A DNA stretch of 64,000 nucleotides from Pisaster brevispinus (GCA_023634235.1 JAMKCF010000021.1:10551764-10615763); one strand, 5' to 3'. Numbered from the stretch's first letter, positions 25,645 to 36,964 are shown. The notes: generated by a model from the sequence alone, not told the origin. Made by a program: numbers and translations.

Positions 25645-25765
25645 GCTCATGATGTGACATCACTGGTGGAACAAGGAACCAGACCAGACATCTGAATTTC
25701 ATACAGATAAGCACCGTTTCTTAACATTTCTTGTTCCCCCAGTGATGCCACAAAAACATATGAGC
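25645..25765. mobile_element. Foldback / MITE, about 121 bp
   Basis: The left arm gctcatgatgtgacatcact plus ggtggaacaag is mirrored by cttgttcccccagtgatgcc with the outer catatgagc. Arms about 30 bp with mismatches. Confidence 0.65.
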
Positions 25766-26246
25766 CAGGCTTGTTTTTGTGAGCATTCCCAGAGAGCAGT
25801 TGTTTTAAAGGAAATAATTTGACAAAATATACGAGGAGTCACAATAGCAGGAACATCAGATTATTTATATATTCATTAAAAACTTTGACGGCATACTGGT
25901 CAAGGCAGTGTGGCACACATACTTTAAAAAACAGCTAGACAAATTTTGAGAGGTCTCAGATAGGATGTGGGTTCCAAATGCTATGTGGCTAAATAATTTA
26001 TCCATAAAACATTATTAAGTAAATTCTAAGGCAGCTGAAAGTGATGCAGCCCTGACAAACAAATGACCGTCAAACCACCTGGCCACATTCCTTTCCCATG
26101 CTTTCCTTCATTGGTCCATTTTAAATTTCAGCAAAGACGGAAATTTTTCTGATTTTGGCCAAGTTATTTTACAAATTAACACACTCAATGCTCGAACTTG
26201 AGCCAAATTCAACAAGACCGCAGGGCTTGTAGCTCAAAATTTTTAA

Positions 26247-26381
26247 TTTTCACAAAGAGATAAGACTAGTCTTGTCTGAAGTTAGGACCAGTAACTGGTC
26301 TTAACTTGGGACTAGTCCTATCTCCTAGCATGGCCTAGGACTAGTCCTAAGTTAGGATGGGTTTTGTAAAATTGACCCCAG
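26247..26381. mobile_element. Palindromic MITE, inverse copy of 13712-13856
   Basis: Carries aagactagtctt, accagtaactggt and aggactagtcct in reverse order relative to 13712-13856, with worn termini (ttttcacaaagagataagac ... gttttgtaaaattgacccca). Confidence 0.85.
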
Positions 26382-27084
26382 AAGTTTTTGTACAACACCA
26401 ACATCATAATGAGAAAAACTTTCTTCACAGACCATGATGTAAACTGTTTTTATTTGAACAAGATCGAAGAGAAGATTTATTTTACTTGTCGTATTATATG
26501 AGTAATTAAAGTACATTTACATCATAGGTTTTACTGCGAATGACATCAAATTAAAATAAAAAGGACGCAGCTCTTGGCAAACAAATTTATAATTTAATTG
26601 GAGAAAAAAACAAAAAAAACAAGGAGACTTGTTTGGTCATGAGTCTACTCTACTCTACTCTACATGAGTCTACGGCACTTCCCTCAGGCCTGCTGTCAAG
26701 TGTCAATTTTAAGCCCAGCACACCCTTAAAATGTAAAAAAAGCCTTATGATGTTATTGGATGTTAAAAACATAATGGGTCCATGCACAGGAATTTTTCAG
26801 TAGTCAAAAGGGTTTGCCCTTAAGCCAGCAGGACCAGGTACATGTAGATTGTTGTTTTACTAGTCGCTGGGCCATATTTCATATTAAATTAGGCATATAA
26901 ATCCTGTTTTTATTTGAAAACCCATCAATGTCCTTTGGCCTCATGGGCACGATAGGGCCAATACTTTTAGATGGAGGGAGTTCAGAGTATTGGCACTATA
27001 TGGGCTAACCAAGGGTCATTTCCCCAGTGAGACAGACCAACGGGCCCTCTAGTGGTCATATGGTGTACAAGCTCATCGTTAATA

Positions 27085-27255
27085 TTATAGTGGCCTGTAG
27101 TTTCAGGCCTGGAATTTCATCTTTCAGAGGGCAAGGCTATTTTCATTTTGCTAAGGGCACTTCCATTGAAAATGTTTAAGTACATGGGAAGATTTTGAAG
27201 GGGCAGTCAGGACTACATAGGCTGTGGCTTCCAAGTTTTTCCAGGCCTGTAATGT
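27085..27255. repeat. Dispersed repeat, copy 1 (second copy about 56625-56745)
   Basis: 'caggcctggaatttcatctttcagagggcaaggc...attttcat...gggca...tggcttcca...ccaggcctg' matches 56628-56745 with many substitutions and one length difference. Unnamed interspersed repeat. Confidence 0.6.
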
Positions 27256-27343
27256 TAAATTTTATGAGATTTGTGAGTTGATTTGTGATCTTGTGAGTTG
27301 TGATTGAATTTCATTGGACCTGTTCGACAAATTGTAATCATAC

Positions 27344-27980
27344 CGTCAGCGTTTTCACGAAGTAGCACTCTACGTGGTTAAGGATTTTTTTTAAATATTT
27401 TTTTACATTTCTGTTGATAATGCATGAAGACCTACAATTCCATGAAGTTTCAAAGCTCAGACAGCTTTACTTTTTTAATTAAGCTAATTAGTGTTTTCAA
27501 TTTTTGCACAAACGTGGCATTTTTTGTTTTCACGAAGTAGCACCCTAACCTCTGTTTACCGTTGTAATGCATGGCACGCACTCAAGTCAAAGTGAGGTAA
27601 AAACGTTTTCACGAAGTAGCACGCAAGTTGTGCGCGCTGACCTAGTTTCATAAAGTAACACAAAATGCTGTGTTGTAGTATAGGTGCGTGCTACTTCGTG
27701 AAAACGCAAAAAGACATATTTCGCACTTTTTTGGTTTCACGAAGTAGCACGGATCTTCTGTCGTGTCTAGTTTCATAATTAATTATGCAAATGAGTCAAA
27801 ATAAGAGTAATTGTTAAGTTCAAGTCATCAAGTATCTACACTGAGAAATTTAAATGGAAATACTTTAAAGTTTTGAAGGGAGGCGGGTTTCTAAAAAGTG
27901 TTCATCTTCAGAGGCCGTTTTCTCTGATTGTTATTTTTTGCTGGTATAGCAGCGAGTGCTACTTCGTGAAAACGCTGACG
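27344..27980. mobile_element. 637-bp TIR element with six internal CACGAAGTAGCAC copies
   Basis: Left terminus cgtcagcgttttcacgaag and right terminus cttcgtgaaaacgctgacg are perfect inverted repeats that continue to the end of the gtagcac motif. Both sides are flanked by 'atac' (27340-27343 and 27981-27984), consistent with a 4-bp target duplication or a TA duplication with longer termini. The 13-bp motif occurs at 27356, 27531, 27610 and 27738 (plus) and 27688 and 27956 (minus). No protein-coding capacity, so non-autonomous. Confidence 0.88.
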
Positions 27981-28248
27981 ATACAAGTAGGCTCAATAAT
28001 ATGAATCTTTCGTTTAAGCATTAAAGTCAACAGAAGACCAAGGGTGTACTAGATCATTAAGCTTATAATGGCCAAAACCATTGATTGATTGATTCCTGCT
28101 AGTGAAAAAAATACCCTACAATATTTGAATAGCGCCCTCATCTAAAGATTTTGTACAGATACTATTTTAACACTTTCAATAATTATTTTAGTACATACTC
28201 CAAGTTTATGAACGCTTTCATACTTTAACATCCTTAAAGGAAAATAAT

Positions 28249-28592
28249 ATTGTCAATCAAACGCTGTTATTTTAAACATAGATGTTGGTATGCCATGAAT
28301 CTAAAATCTAAAATCAACAATGTTGACAACGTTGTTGATTTTTGGGGGGTGTTTGATTGTTTGTTTCAGTGTTTATTAATTTATTTAATTTTATTTATTT
28401 ATTATTACTATTATTAATATTATTATTGTTATTTATTTATTTAAGAAACAAATTGGGGGGTATATTTATTTCTTTTAAAAAGTTAATTTGCTTGTTAATA
28501 TGCATATTTTGGTTCCTTTCTGTTATTTTTTTTTTTTAGATTCATGGCATACCAACATCTATGTTAAAAATAACAGCGTTTGATTGACATAT
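28249..28592. mobile_element. Foldback element with about 57-bp arms
   Basis: Left arm from attgtcaatcaaacgctgtt to ggtatgccatgaatctaaa (28249-28307) is mirrored by tttagattcatggcatacca ... cagcgtttgattgacat (28536-28592). The spacer is T-rich, so the 60-codon ORF at 28357-28539 is low complexity and not a gene. Confidence 0.85.
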
Positions 28593-29060
28593 TGAATTGA
28601 AAGCAGTTTGGTCAAACGAATCCATTACTGAAATGCATGAATGTTTGTATTACTATTGCTGTCAACAGATGGTACCACAAACCCTTTTATGAAGTTCCAA
28701 TACAAACCGTTCCTTGTACAAAGTGTGTTATTACTTTGATGACAGTAAATTTTATGTGTGTGCTGTAATTTTTTTGTAAACAGATTTCACAATAAGACAA
28801 TTTTGGAATGAAGCGTAGCGTAAACTTTTTTAAAACTCTAGACATAGTATTCTTTTATATTTTTGCCTTATATAAAAAAAAAGTACCTCATAATATTTGT
28901 GATAATATGAAAAAATTTCCAAGATGATTGCCGGTAATCAAAATCTATATACTTAAAAGTATATTATTTCTGACTTGCTTGCTGTGCTATCAAATCCTTA
29001 CTCCCTAGGCCATTTTGCCCACAGGTGACCTTAATCCTCCAATATTCTCTTCTATATATT

Positions 29061-29175
29061 TTCATACCAACTAATATAAGATTGGAATGCCTGACCCAGT
29101 AATAAACTTAGTTGTAATGCGGGCCTACAGTCCTCAGTCCTCAAGCCTTCTTAATCCTTCATTTTGGCAAAGAGA
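29061..29175. repeat. Dispersed repeat, copy 1 (second copy about 41085-41165)
   Basis: 'taagattggaatgcctgaccc', 'gggcctacag' and 'aatccttca' recur in the same order at 41088-41158. Confidence 0.6.
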
Positions 29176-29699
29176 ATTTGGGAAGGTGTAAGGTCATTAG
29201 AGTATGGTTGCTATTGCTCCAGTCATCTTTTATTAATTTTTAAAAGACTTTCTTGGATTCACTTATTTTGGGAAAAATATGAGTGGCAGCTGCAGTTTTG
29301 TGGGTTTAAATTGAATGCAAATTGATTAGACATTTCTAATCTCTCTAAATGAAACAGTCTTTAAGAGGCCATCGGCTTACCCTAGGTTGTGGACCAATCT
29401 TTTAAAAAGTAACGTGTGCGTTGATAAAGAATTTTACACGACTACCCTAAACTCCGGATGAATCTTCTTTTAAAACACATATCATGTTAACAGCCTGGAC
29501 ACCACTTGTTTGTTGAAATTTCAGAAAAAAATTAAATAATGAGTTTAGTTTTAAAAGTAACCCAGACTATGTAAAATAATATTATGATCATTTCAGTTGT
29601 GTTTTACCTTACACCAATGATGAGGGTAGGGTACAAATAAATATTTAATAGATGTTGCGGTACCCGCAGCTAAGGATTCGAACTGCCACTAGCCATCTG

Positions 29700-29985
29700 G
29701 CTAGCTCGGTGGTCTAGTGGTAAGACATCTGCTCTAGCAAAATGCAAAGTTAGTGGGTTCGAATCCCACTTGAGTGATTTGGATAGGGATTTTTTTTACA
29801 GAACTTGGGAAAGTACTGAATATAGAGTGCTTTTAAAACACATGGGTGTAAGGGTGAAAAATACAAATTATACAAAAAACACCATAGGGGCCTATTCTTC
29901 ATCCCTGATGCAATTATTACGTCTACTTCTATTTTTTGTAGAACCCGCTGCCAATGACATGATTCAAACTGGCTCATCACCAGGC
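29700..29985 (+). mobile_element. tRNA-derived SINE, first unit of a dimer
   Basis: The tRNA-like head has A box (tggtctagtggtaagac) and B box (gggttcgaatccc), with an anticodon-like region at about 29733-29746. The body follows (acagaacttgggaaagtact ... catccctgatgcaattatta). The second unit begins about 29986 with 'ggacttactggtaagacatctgct'. Extra bases in the anticodon arm argue against a working tRNA gene. Confidence 0.75.
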
Positions 29986-30570
29986 AAGCTGAAGGACTTA
30001 CTGGTAAGACATCTGCTATAAAATGGTTGGGATTGTTGGTTCGATTTACACCTGAGTAGTAGGCCTGGCCCACTAGTGAAATTCACTACTCGACTAGTCG
30101 TGACTATTTTTAAAACCAAAGATTGTGGATCTGCCGCAGGCTTAAGATGGTGAAAATTCAGGCTGAAATGTGAAGTATGCATTGCAATGGAAGCCATTGC
30201 TGTAAGCAACTCTTTTGATGCAGCAATATATCAGAGCAGACAATGACAAATTGGCCTGGGCGACTAGGTAAACTCACTACTTGACTATGGCTAGTCTCGC
30301 TTCAATTGCTTGCAGTAGTCGTGGCTGGGCGGTTAACGTGAAAAGTGGCAGTCGCGACTAGACATAGCAATCAATAGTCGTGGACTTTGACATTGGTCAG
30401 ACTAAACTAGTCACCCAGGCCTGCCGAGTAGTATCATGCCTGTGATTTTTTTTTTCCTGCAGTACTTTGGAAAGCACCTAGTTTATAGTGCTTATCATTC
30501 TCTTGTGTCAGGGTTAACCTATATAAATAATCTACATCCTTGATGCAATTGTTACATCTACATGTATTAC
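29986..30570 (+). mobile_element. Second SINE unit, split by a hAT-like insertion
   Basis: Head remnant 29998-30059 (ctggtaagacatctgct, ggttcgatttacacc) resumes after the insertion at 30424 with body sequence (cagtactttggaaagcac ... catccttgatgcaattgtta) that aligns with the first unit at 29805-29925. Confidence 0.7.
30060..30423. mobile_element. hAT-like non-autonomous element, 364 bp, nested in the SINE
   Basis: Termini taggcctggcccactag and ctagtcacccaggcctg are inverted repeats of hAT type (C/TAGGCCTGG...). The flanks ctgagtag (30052-30059) and ccgagtag (30424-30431) form an 8-bp target duplication with one difference, the size typical of hAT elements. Internal ggcctgggcgactag at 30253 repeats the terminus. 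No transposase. Confidence 0.75.
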
Positions 30571-31452
30571 ATAAAGCATGGAGTTTGAAAAATCAAAGAT
30601 TTCAGGAAGAAAAGCTATTATCTTGCGACTGTAACAAACTTTGTTCTGCATCTGTCTCTAATATCAGCCTCAATCACTGTCAGGGTAAAACCGCCATTGT
30701 CAAATTAGTTGCATCCATCATAATTAATCTGTATATTGTCCACAAATATGCTGTCATCATCAATGCTGTAATGAAAGACAAAAACTTATTCCGTGTCATG
30801 ATTATGTAGAGTATGATTGTTTCTGTTCCACATATAAAACCTTTTTTAAATATACTTGATGGAGTCATGATCCATTACTTTGACTAAAAGCTTTCTAATA
30901 AGTTATGAACTTGGATATTGATGGTTTTGTATAATAACAGCTAAGTATTTCATCCCCAGCCTTTCTAATTGTGTTTGCTAAGTTAAGAGCACTCACAGGA
31001 CAGGACTTAACAGCGGCCTGTGGATTAATAAAACAGTATTTTTGTTCTGCGTCATGCACACTTCGCTTCCTTGAACAGATTCTACATAGAGAAACCCCAT
31101 AGGTTGTCTTCTCAAATCTACAAGATGTGATTGAATAGTTTGTTTATTTGTAAGCGACTTCAGACAGGATTCATGGAAGAAACTCTACGCAATCTCAAAG
31201 CTTCAAGGTGCAACCAAATTAAAACATTTGTGAATCTGTAGCCCTCATCACTCATGCATTCAGCAGGTATGCACATTGCTGGGTTCTTGTGTAAAGGGAT
31301 CCTCTGATTTATGTCCGTGGTAAACTGTATACTTTACAATATGCACAGTTTCATCATCAAACTAGCACTATATAATAGGCCTACCATTTGGATGAACAGG
31401 TGACCAACTTGTAATTGAATTGTACCTGGAGTTGAAGTACCCATTTATAGTC
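30571..31452. other. 5' flank of the plus-strand GPCR
   Basis: No coding exon recognised. In-frame TGA at 31393 lies upstream of the receptor ATG. 'gatgaacag' just before 31401 could be a 3' splice site for a non-coding first exon, but this is not provable here. Confidence 0.4.
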
Positions 31453-32640
31453 ATGCCTCCTATCTTTGAAGTGATTTATGGCCTGATCCTTCTTTTTCTA
31501 GCATGTGCCATTATTAGCGCCAATAGTTTCTGCATCTTTGTCCTGAGGAGACTTCAGCATATCAACGACGCTCCAAAAATTCTCATGATGTCACTGGCTC
31601 TTGCAGACTTAGTGATTGGTGTGATTGGTGTTTTACCAATGGTAGGGCTTTCGATGTTTGTAGATGATAACAGCTTGAAGAGATTTAGTGACCACCCAAT
31701 CTGCATAATAATAGCAGTGCTAATGAAAAGCATCTTTATCATCAAGTTGTTCTCTCTGCTTGCCCTGAATTTGGATCGCTATGTTGCTGTGACTAAGGCC
31801 TTGCACTACCATGTCATAATGACATACAAAATGACACTTTCTTCAACTTTAGTCATATGGATTTTCTCTCTTTTTACGTCAGTCGTAAATGGCTTTGGTT
31901 TAGAATGGGATGTTGACGCAACAGCAATGAATTTGTGCATTTTCAAATTAGATTTGGGATCTCCTATAGCTTGGCTAGAAATAATTTTTCTTGGGGTTGT
32001 GCCCTTTTTGCAGACCATATTGATTTACATTCGACTTTCGGCACTAGCCCGTCATCATGCTGCCCAGATTGCAGTGATGCCAGAGGCAGGTGTTCCAAAC
32101 CAACACATTGGTGAACACAAGAAGAAGCAAGCAGCAATAAAAGCTAGTAAGACATTTCGAATTATGACTTTAGTCTTTGCCATGTCTTGGGTCCCTATTT
32201 TTGTCACAAGTGTTTTGGCAACATTCAAAGGGATTTACGTGCAATGGATCGGGAGGTTTTGTTTACTCCTTACATTCTGTAATGGTTTCTGTAACATGAT
32301 TGTATATTTCAAGAGAGAAAAGGAGTTTCTTTCAGCAACCAATGCACTACTGGTTCCCAAACTTGAGTCATTTAGACAAATTCTGGTACATGCCTCAGCA
32401 AGACTGCAGCAGTTCTGTGCCTGTACAAGATCTTGCAAAGACTCCCCCCCACCCATGCAGTCGACAGATGATGTCCCAGATGACTCGGTGAGTGAAGTAG
32501 GACGGTTGAGTCAAATACAGGATGAAGTCAACATGCAACCTACCACACTACATGTACAAAGGAATGAGCTTGAGCTTCAAAGTTCCCTGGGAAATGCTAG
32601 AGAAGAATTGTCACCACACATTAAGGCTTCCTCAGTGTAA
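31453..32640 (+). CDS. Intronless class A (rhodopsin-family) orphan GPCR, 395 aa
   Basis: Complete seven-transmembrane receptor. I start at the ATG at 31453 because the longer frame (31420) opens with TTG and has no earlier ATG after the TGA at 31393. Landmarks: very short N-terminus; TM1 with N24; TM2 SLALAD (D52); TM3 disulphide Cys C84 and DRY 108-110; TM4 W136; second-loop C162; TM5 P184; a basic third loop (HKKKQAAIKASK); TM6 FAMSWVPIF (W246, P248); TM7 ending NMIVY (281-285) instead of NPxxY; C-tail of about 110 residues with a Cys cluster FCACTRSC (321-328, possible palmitoylation) and many Ser/Thr. Residue 3.32 is Met91, not the Asp of amine receptors. Family within class A is unresolved; lineage-specific orphan is my inference. 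Confidence 0.95.
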   Translation: MPPIFEVIYGLILLFLACAIISANSFCIFVLRRLQHINDAPKILMMSLALADLVIGVIGVLPMVGLSMFVDDNSLKRFSDHPICIIIAVLMKSIFIIKLFSLLALNLDRYVAVTKALHYHVIMTYKMTLSSTLVIWIFSLFTSVVNGFGLEWDVDATAMNLCIFKLDLGSPIAWLEIIFLGVVPFLQTILIYIRLSALARHHAAQIAVMPEAGVPNQHIGEHKKKQAAIKASKTFRIMTLVFAMSWVPIFVTSVLATFKGIYVQWIGRFCLLLTFCNGFCNMIVYFKREKEFLSATNALLVPKLESFRQILVHASARLQQFCACTRSCKDSPPPMQSTDDVPDDSVSEVGRLSQIQDEVNMQPTTLHVQRNELELQSSLGNAREELSPHIKASSV

Positions 32641-33577
32641 TCTTGAGCAGAAAGGACAAGGACATGGTGTACAATCCAGATGTCGTTGCATCTGTCAATG
32701 GCCGCTATGTGTAACTTTGGAACAGTTACAAATGAAATGATCAGGGATTAAGTCATTCAGAAAACTACAATTCCCTGAATTCGTCAACATTTGCTTATGG
32801 AGGACCATTGACACACAAAGCAAACAACTTAGCCATCCAGATGGAATAAGCCTTCTCATCTTCCAAGACAGTCAGATCTCCTGCTTCCCCTTGATGAACA
32901 CTGCCCAAGTGCAAGGTGTTCATCAGTGAAGAACACAGCAGTAGTTCAAAAGCTTTACTGGTACTGGTAGGCCTGACTGGTAGCCACCCACTACTACTAC
33001 TACTGATATTGGACCTACTTAATTAAGAGCTGCCACTGCTTGAACTGAGGGAACAAATACTCTCAAGGAGTCCTAAATGCCCTGCATCTGGAAAGAAGGG
33101 CTATTGAGATAAAATGAACCACTCTACTAAATGCTGCCACTCAGCACAGAAGAATTCAAAGTGGGGACAATCCTTGCATTGATGATCGAAGTATGGCGAA
33201 AACTCCTGACAATTTCAAGGATTGCGTTGCATTCCTCAATGATACAAGTATTTTCTCTGTATACCGTCTAAAAATGCTTAGTCCTATACTGACTTACAAA
33301 TCCCTCAACCAATCTGTACCCAACTTTCTCTAAGAACTCCTTCATTCCAGCTCAACAGTTTGTCAACTAATTCTGCACATCACTCGCATAAAATCATATG
33401 GCTATAGCTCATTCTCATTCTTCACCGTCACTCTGGAACACCTTGCATCGATTTATCAGAACTGTTCCAAACATGAAAATTTTCAAAACTCTGCTGAAAC
33501 TCATATATTAAACGAACATTTTTCTTTTTTAGCTCTTTGAAATGTTATGTAATGCTTTATATTTAACTAATTAGGGG
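32641..33577 (+). other. Downstream flank / probable 3' UTR of the GPCR
   Basis: No ORF or repeat family recognised. A run of 'cta' triplets sits at 32988-33003. I see no unambiguous poly(A) signal near the stop. Confidence 0.4.
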
Positions 33578-34454
33578 AAAAAAAAGTTCTGTTTCCGGTT
33601 ACCCGACCGAGCCTAATTTTTCACTGCGAGCCTAATTTTATACTGCGACCCTAAACTTGAAAATGTTTTGTTTTTATTTATTTTTTTAAAATAAACAAAT
33701 CAACAACAAAATAAGTGTACCATCGACAAAATGTCCGATATTGACCAACTTAACATGTTTTAAACAAAATGGAAATAAAAACCAGAACACATCGAGACAA
33801 ATTTACCAATATATCCGTGAATTATGTCTCTCCCGATCCACGGCCGTCGTCCGGTTCCCACGTTTACTGCGCGAAAAAATACCCGCAATACAATGCATCG
33901 CACGCACGTGTACGTGTACATGATGGTGTGTGTTGAGTGCATTCTACAGATTTGCACAGTCTGCAGATTGCGCGCAATTTTGTCAAATTCAGCTGGAGAT
34001 TGCGGCTTGCGCACGCTCTTGCTCGATTGGCGGATTTAGCTGCCAATTCAGCAGAGCGCAAAAGGTAAATTGTGCACAAGTTTTTTCCAATTCGTTGTGC
34101 AAATCCATTGAATGCGCTCGACAGATGAACAAACGTGGACATCATTTTAGCCGAAAAATTGTCTTTATTAGAAATATATCACCACAATCGTACCTCCATA
34201 ATAATCAGCAACATGTCCTGCGTACCTCGTGTGAGTTTAAAACATATTGAGGAGGTCTTTGTTGGATTTTGGAACAGGTCTTTGTCTCTCGCTGGTTTTT
34301 GTTGTTGAATTGAATCGGTCTAATACTAAAAAAGGGTAATTTTGGACACTCGCCCGCCAGACGTATCAGAATATAAAAAAATACGTAAAAAAAACTTTCC
34401 GACCTACCGACCCTATTTTAATATGGCGTGTAACCGGAAACAGAAGACTTTTTT
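33578..34454. mobile_element. TIR element with TCTGTTTCCGGTTAC termini, about 880 bp
   Basis: Left aaaaagttctgtttccggtt (then ac) and right gtaaccggaaacagaagact are inverted. Just inside the left end is a 19-bp tandem repeat (cgagcctaatttttcactg, then a second and partial third unit), and a related cgaccctatttta sits near the right end. The GC-richer centre (33830-34150) has overlapping ORFs of 70-106 codons with no recognisable domain. Confidence 0.75.
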
Positions 34455-34897
34455 AGTTATTCCTTATTATTGATTGACCTGATTGACCTGCAAGATGTTA
34501 CGACACCTTGGATGCACTGATGTACACTGTAGCCCTTCTACTTCCTGTAGAACCAGTGAATGTGACAATATAATGCAAGAAAACAATTGTTTTCAAATAG
34601 GATTCAATCATTAGAGATTGTTCTTTTAACCTCCGTCACTCTGCCTCCCTTGTTCAACAAGGCAATTGTGCATGCTTTTAAAATAATTGTTTGAAGTTAT
34701 GTCGACATGAACTTTAAGCCACTGCCAAGCCGGTTTGATTGGGGATGGTCAAAAGTGTTTGGATTGTGGCACCCAATCTTTCACTCTTCAAGAGGGAGCC
34801 AAGAAGTGGTCGTAGTCAATGTAATACACTGTTACTGCAAAAAGTTATGTAGTAGATGCTGAAATCCTAGAAATACTGTATTCAAATGCCTGTATCT
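34455..34897. other. Intergenic, no gene seen
   Basis: Spacer between two TIR elements. No ORF or repeat recognised. Confidence 0.5.
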
Positions 34898-36964
34898 GGG
34901 CAATTCTACATGAGAACAGGCAAAAACAGCGAATTTATAACATAAAAAATCCAAAATAAATCCAAATGTTTCTAACAGTCAGTGTATTATATTTCAAGAA
35001 ACTGAAAACCATATTCCAATACTTTTATTGACTATCATATTATTTATAATTGAAATTTTAGGAAATTTTTTGGTTTTGCACTCATAATTTGGCTCAATTT
35101 CATGCTAATGTAATAAGCTACTGAATATATGACTTATTTGTCTGCAAACTTTCCAGTTTTGCAGTTTAGGTGTTAGCAATCATAACTTGTAAAGCGCTTG
35201 CTATAATTGGATCCAGTATTTTCTGGAGAAGTTTGTCAAATCTACTCACATTTGCATGTAATTCTGTTACCATAAAATAGAAGAAGTTTATCTCCTGAAC
35301 TGAACTATAGCTCAATTATTCTATAATTGTAAATTCTCTTCCTTCATCTGACTCCTTAAAACCTCATACATCATATTCTGAAATATCCCCACCTATTCTG
35401 CCAAAACTGTGGTAACGGAATTACATGGTAACGGAATTACACTTACACTAAGGTGGGGCATGAGATACCTACTTTGTGCATGTGTTCATATTATGTTTGT
35501 TTTTACAAAATACCCTTAGGCTGTAAACCCTTAGCTATATGTAATGCCAATAGAGGGCAGGGTTACAGTGAAAGTTGAAAGAAAAGACTGTCACATGCAT
35601 AGCATAGCCCATGCATAGCATGCATAGCACATGCATAGCACACGCATAGCACATGCAAAGTACATTGCATTACTGTAGTACATAAATGTCACATACATAG
35701 TGCAAGCATAGCACATGCTTTACAAACCATGTGTGCTAGGTCGCATCTCCCATCTTGTTTGGTACTTGATTGGTTACAATGATTTAGACAAGCTCAAAGT
35801 AAAGGTTATGTAGCAGTGTTGCTGAACAGTTTATACAAACACTATCTCTATTACTAACTTAAGCTTAGATTTTTTGTAATTTGTACTTTTTAACCTTGTT
35901 ATGATCCATGACTTAAGATTATAAGAGTTACGAATGTTGAAGAGTCAACTAGCACATTCAAATTTTAATTCAGTTGCAAAAAGTCAGAATATTTTATAAT
36001 TTTCAGCTTTTTGTTTGCATATTGATCACAGTTTGAGGCTAACCCATAATTTGTGTGAAAAAACCTCAAATACTTGTCAGTGTTAAATACATTGAATCTA
36101 TTGCTGTGTTTTAGGATGCAAGTTATGCGAGATTGACACAAATAAGGAACCTGACTTTGAGGATTTGAGCTGTTTGTCAATTTGGAGAATAGTGCATTTT
36201 ACTACAACACTGTAATTCCGTAACCATTTTTAATATACACAGTTCTTTGTGCAGTGCAGGATTTGTTAACCCATGAAGTGAGCCAACACTGAGGTTTTTC
36301 ATGACGATAAATATATTGACAATATAGATTAACATAAATAATGTGACTGATCGCTTGTAATTTCTTGAAAATTTCACCTTGTTTTACAATATAAACCTAT
36401 TTACTACCAATACTCTTGTACTAGTTCTAATTTAGACCTTCAAAGGACTTGTTTTGTTGGTGATATTAAACTTGAAAACACCAACTGTAATTACATCTAG
36501 GCATTTAAGAGGACTTATGTGGCAAGAAGTTGCATTTTTATTGGTGAATTTCAGAAGACGTAATTCCGTTACCATTTTTGTAATTCCGTTACCGCCAAGT
36601 TACCGAAGTACATGTAAACTCATGTTTAAAATAAATTATACAAAATAAAAGTTGACATCACAGATAATGAAACTAAACATCAATCCATGATAAATGTGTA
36701 GTAGATTTCAGAGGAATTCATTTCAAACTTTCAGATGTAAAAATTACAAAATTTTCTGCCGTAATTCTGTTACTGACATATTTAGGTCTTGCTTCTTTCC
36801 ACAAGTGAGAGATTTTAAAACTTTTCCTTTCCTAATGATAGCATGGGCACCTCTGCAGCTTATAAAAGTGTTACGAACTAGTTAGGTCATAAGGCTAGTG
36901 TACAGAATGAACAATTATGAGCCAAAAATCTCTGATTTGTAATTCCGTTACCGTGGAATTGCCC
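34898..36964. mobile_element. 2.07-kb TIR element with eight GTAATTCCGTTACC copies
   Basis: Ends gggcaattc (34898-34906) and gaattgccc (36956-36964) are exact 9-bp inverted repeats flanked on both sides by 'atct' (34894-34897, 36965-36968), a plausible 4-bp target duplication. The 14-bp motif, allowing 1-2 changes, is at 35258, 36212, 36560, 36580, 36761 and 36939 (plus) and 35411 and 35427 (minus). A minisatellite lies within. No ORF longer than about 70 codons. Confidence 0.7.
35594..35720. repeat. Minisatellite 'atgcatagcac'
   Basis: About nine imperfect 10-12 bp units (gcatagcacat, gcatagcacac, gcaagcatagcac). It lies inside the 34898-36964 element. Confidence 0.85.

Noticed and set aside
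28357..28539. 60-codon hydrophobic ORF, possible membrane peptide
   Set aside because: T-rich low-complexity spacer of a foldback element; Leu/Ile/Phe runs follow from base composition.
29700..29772. Functional tRNA gene
   Set aside because: A and B boxes are present, but the anticodon arm is too long, acceptor arms do not pair and a second diverged unit follows, as in a SINE.
31420..31452. Upstream extension of the GPCR by 11 residues
   Set aside because: It would need a TTG start; the first ATG after the in-frame stop is at 31453.
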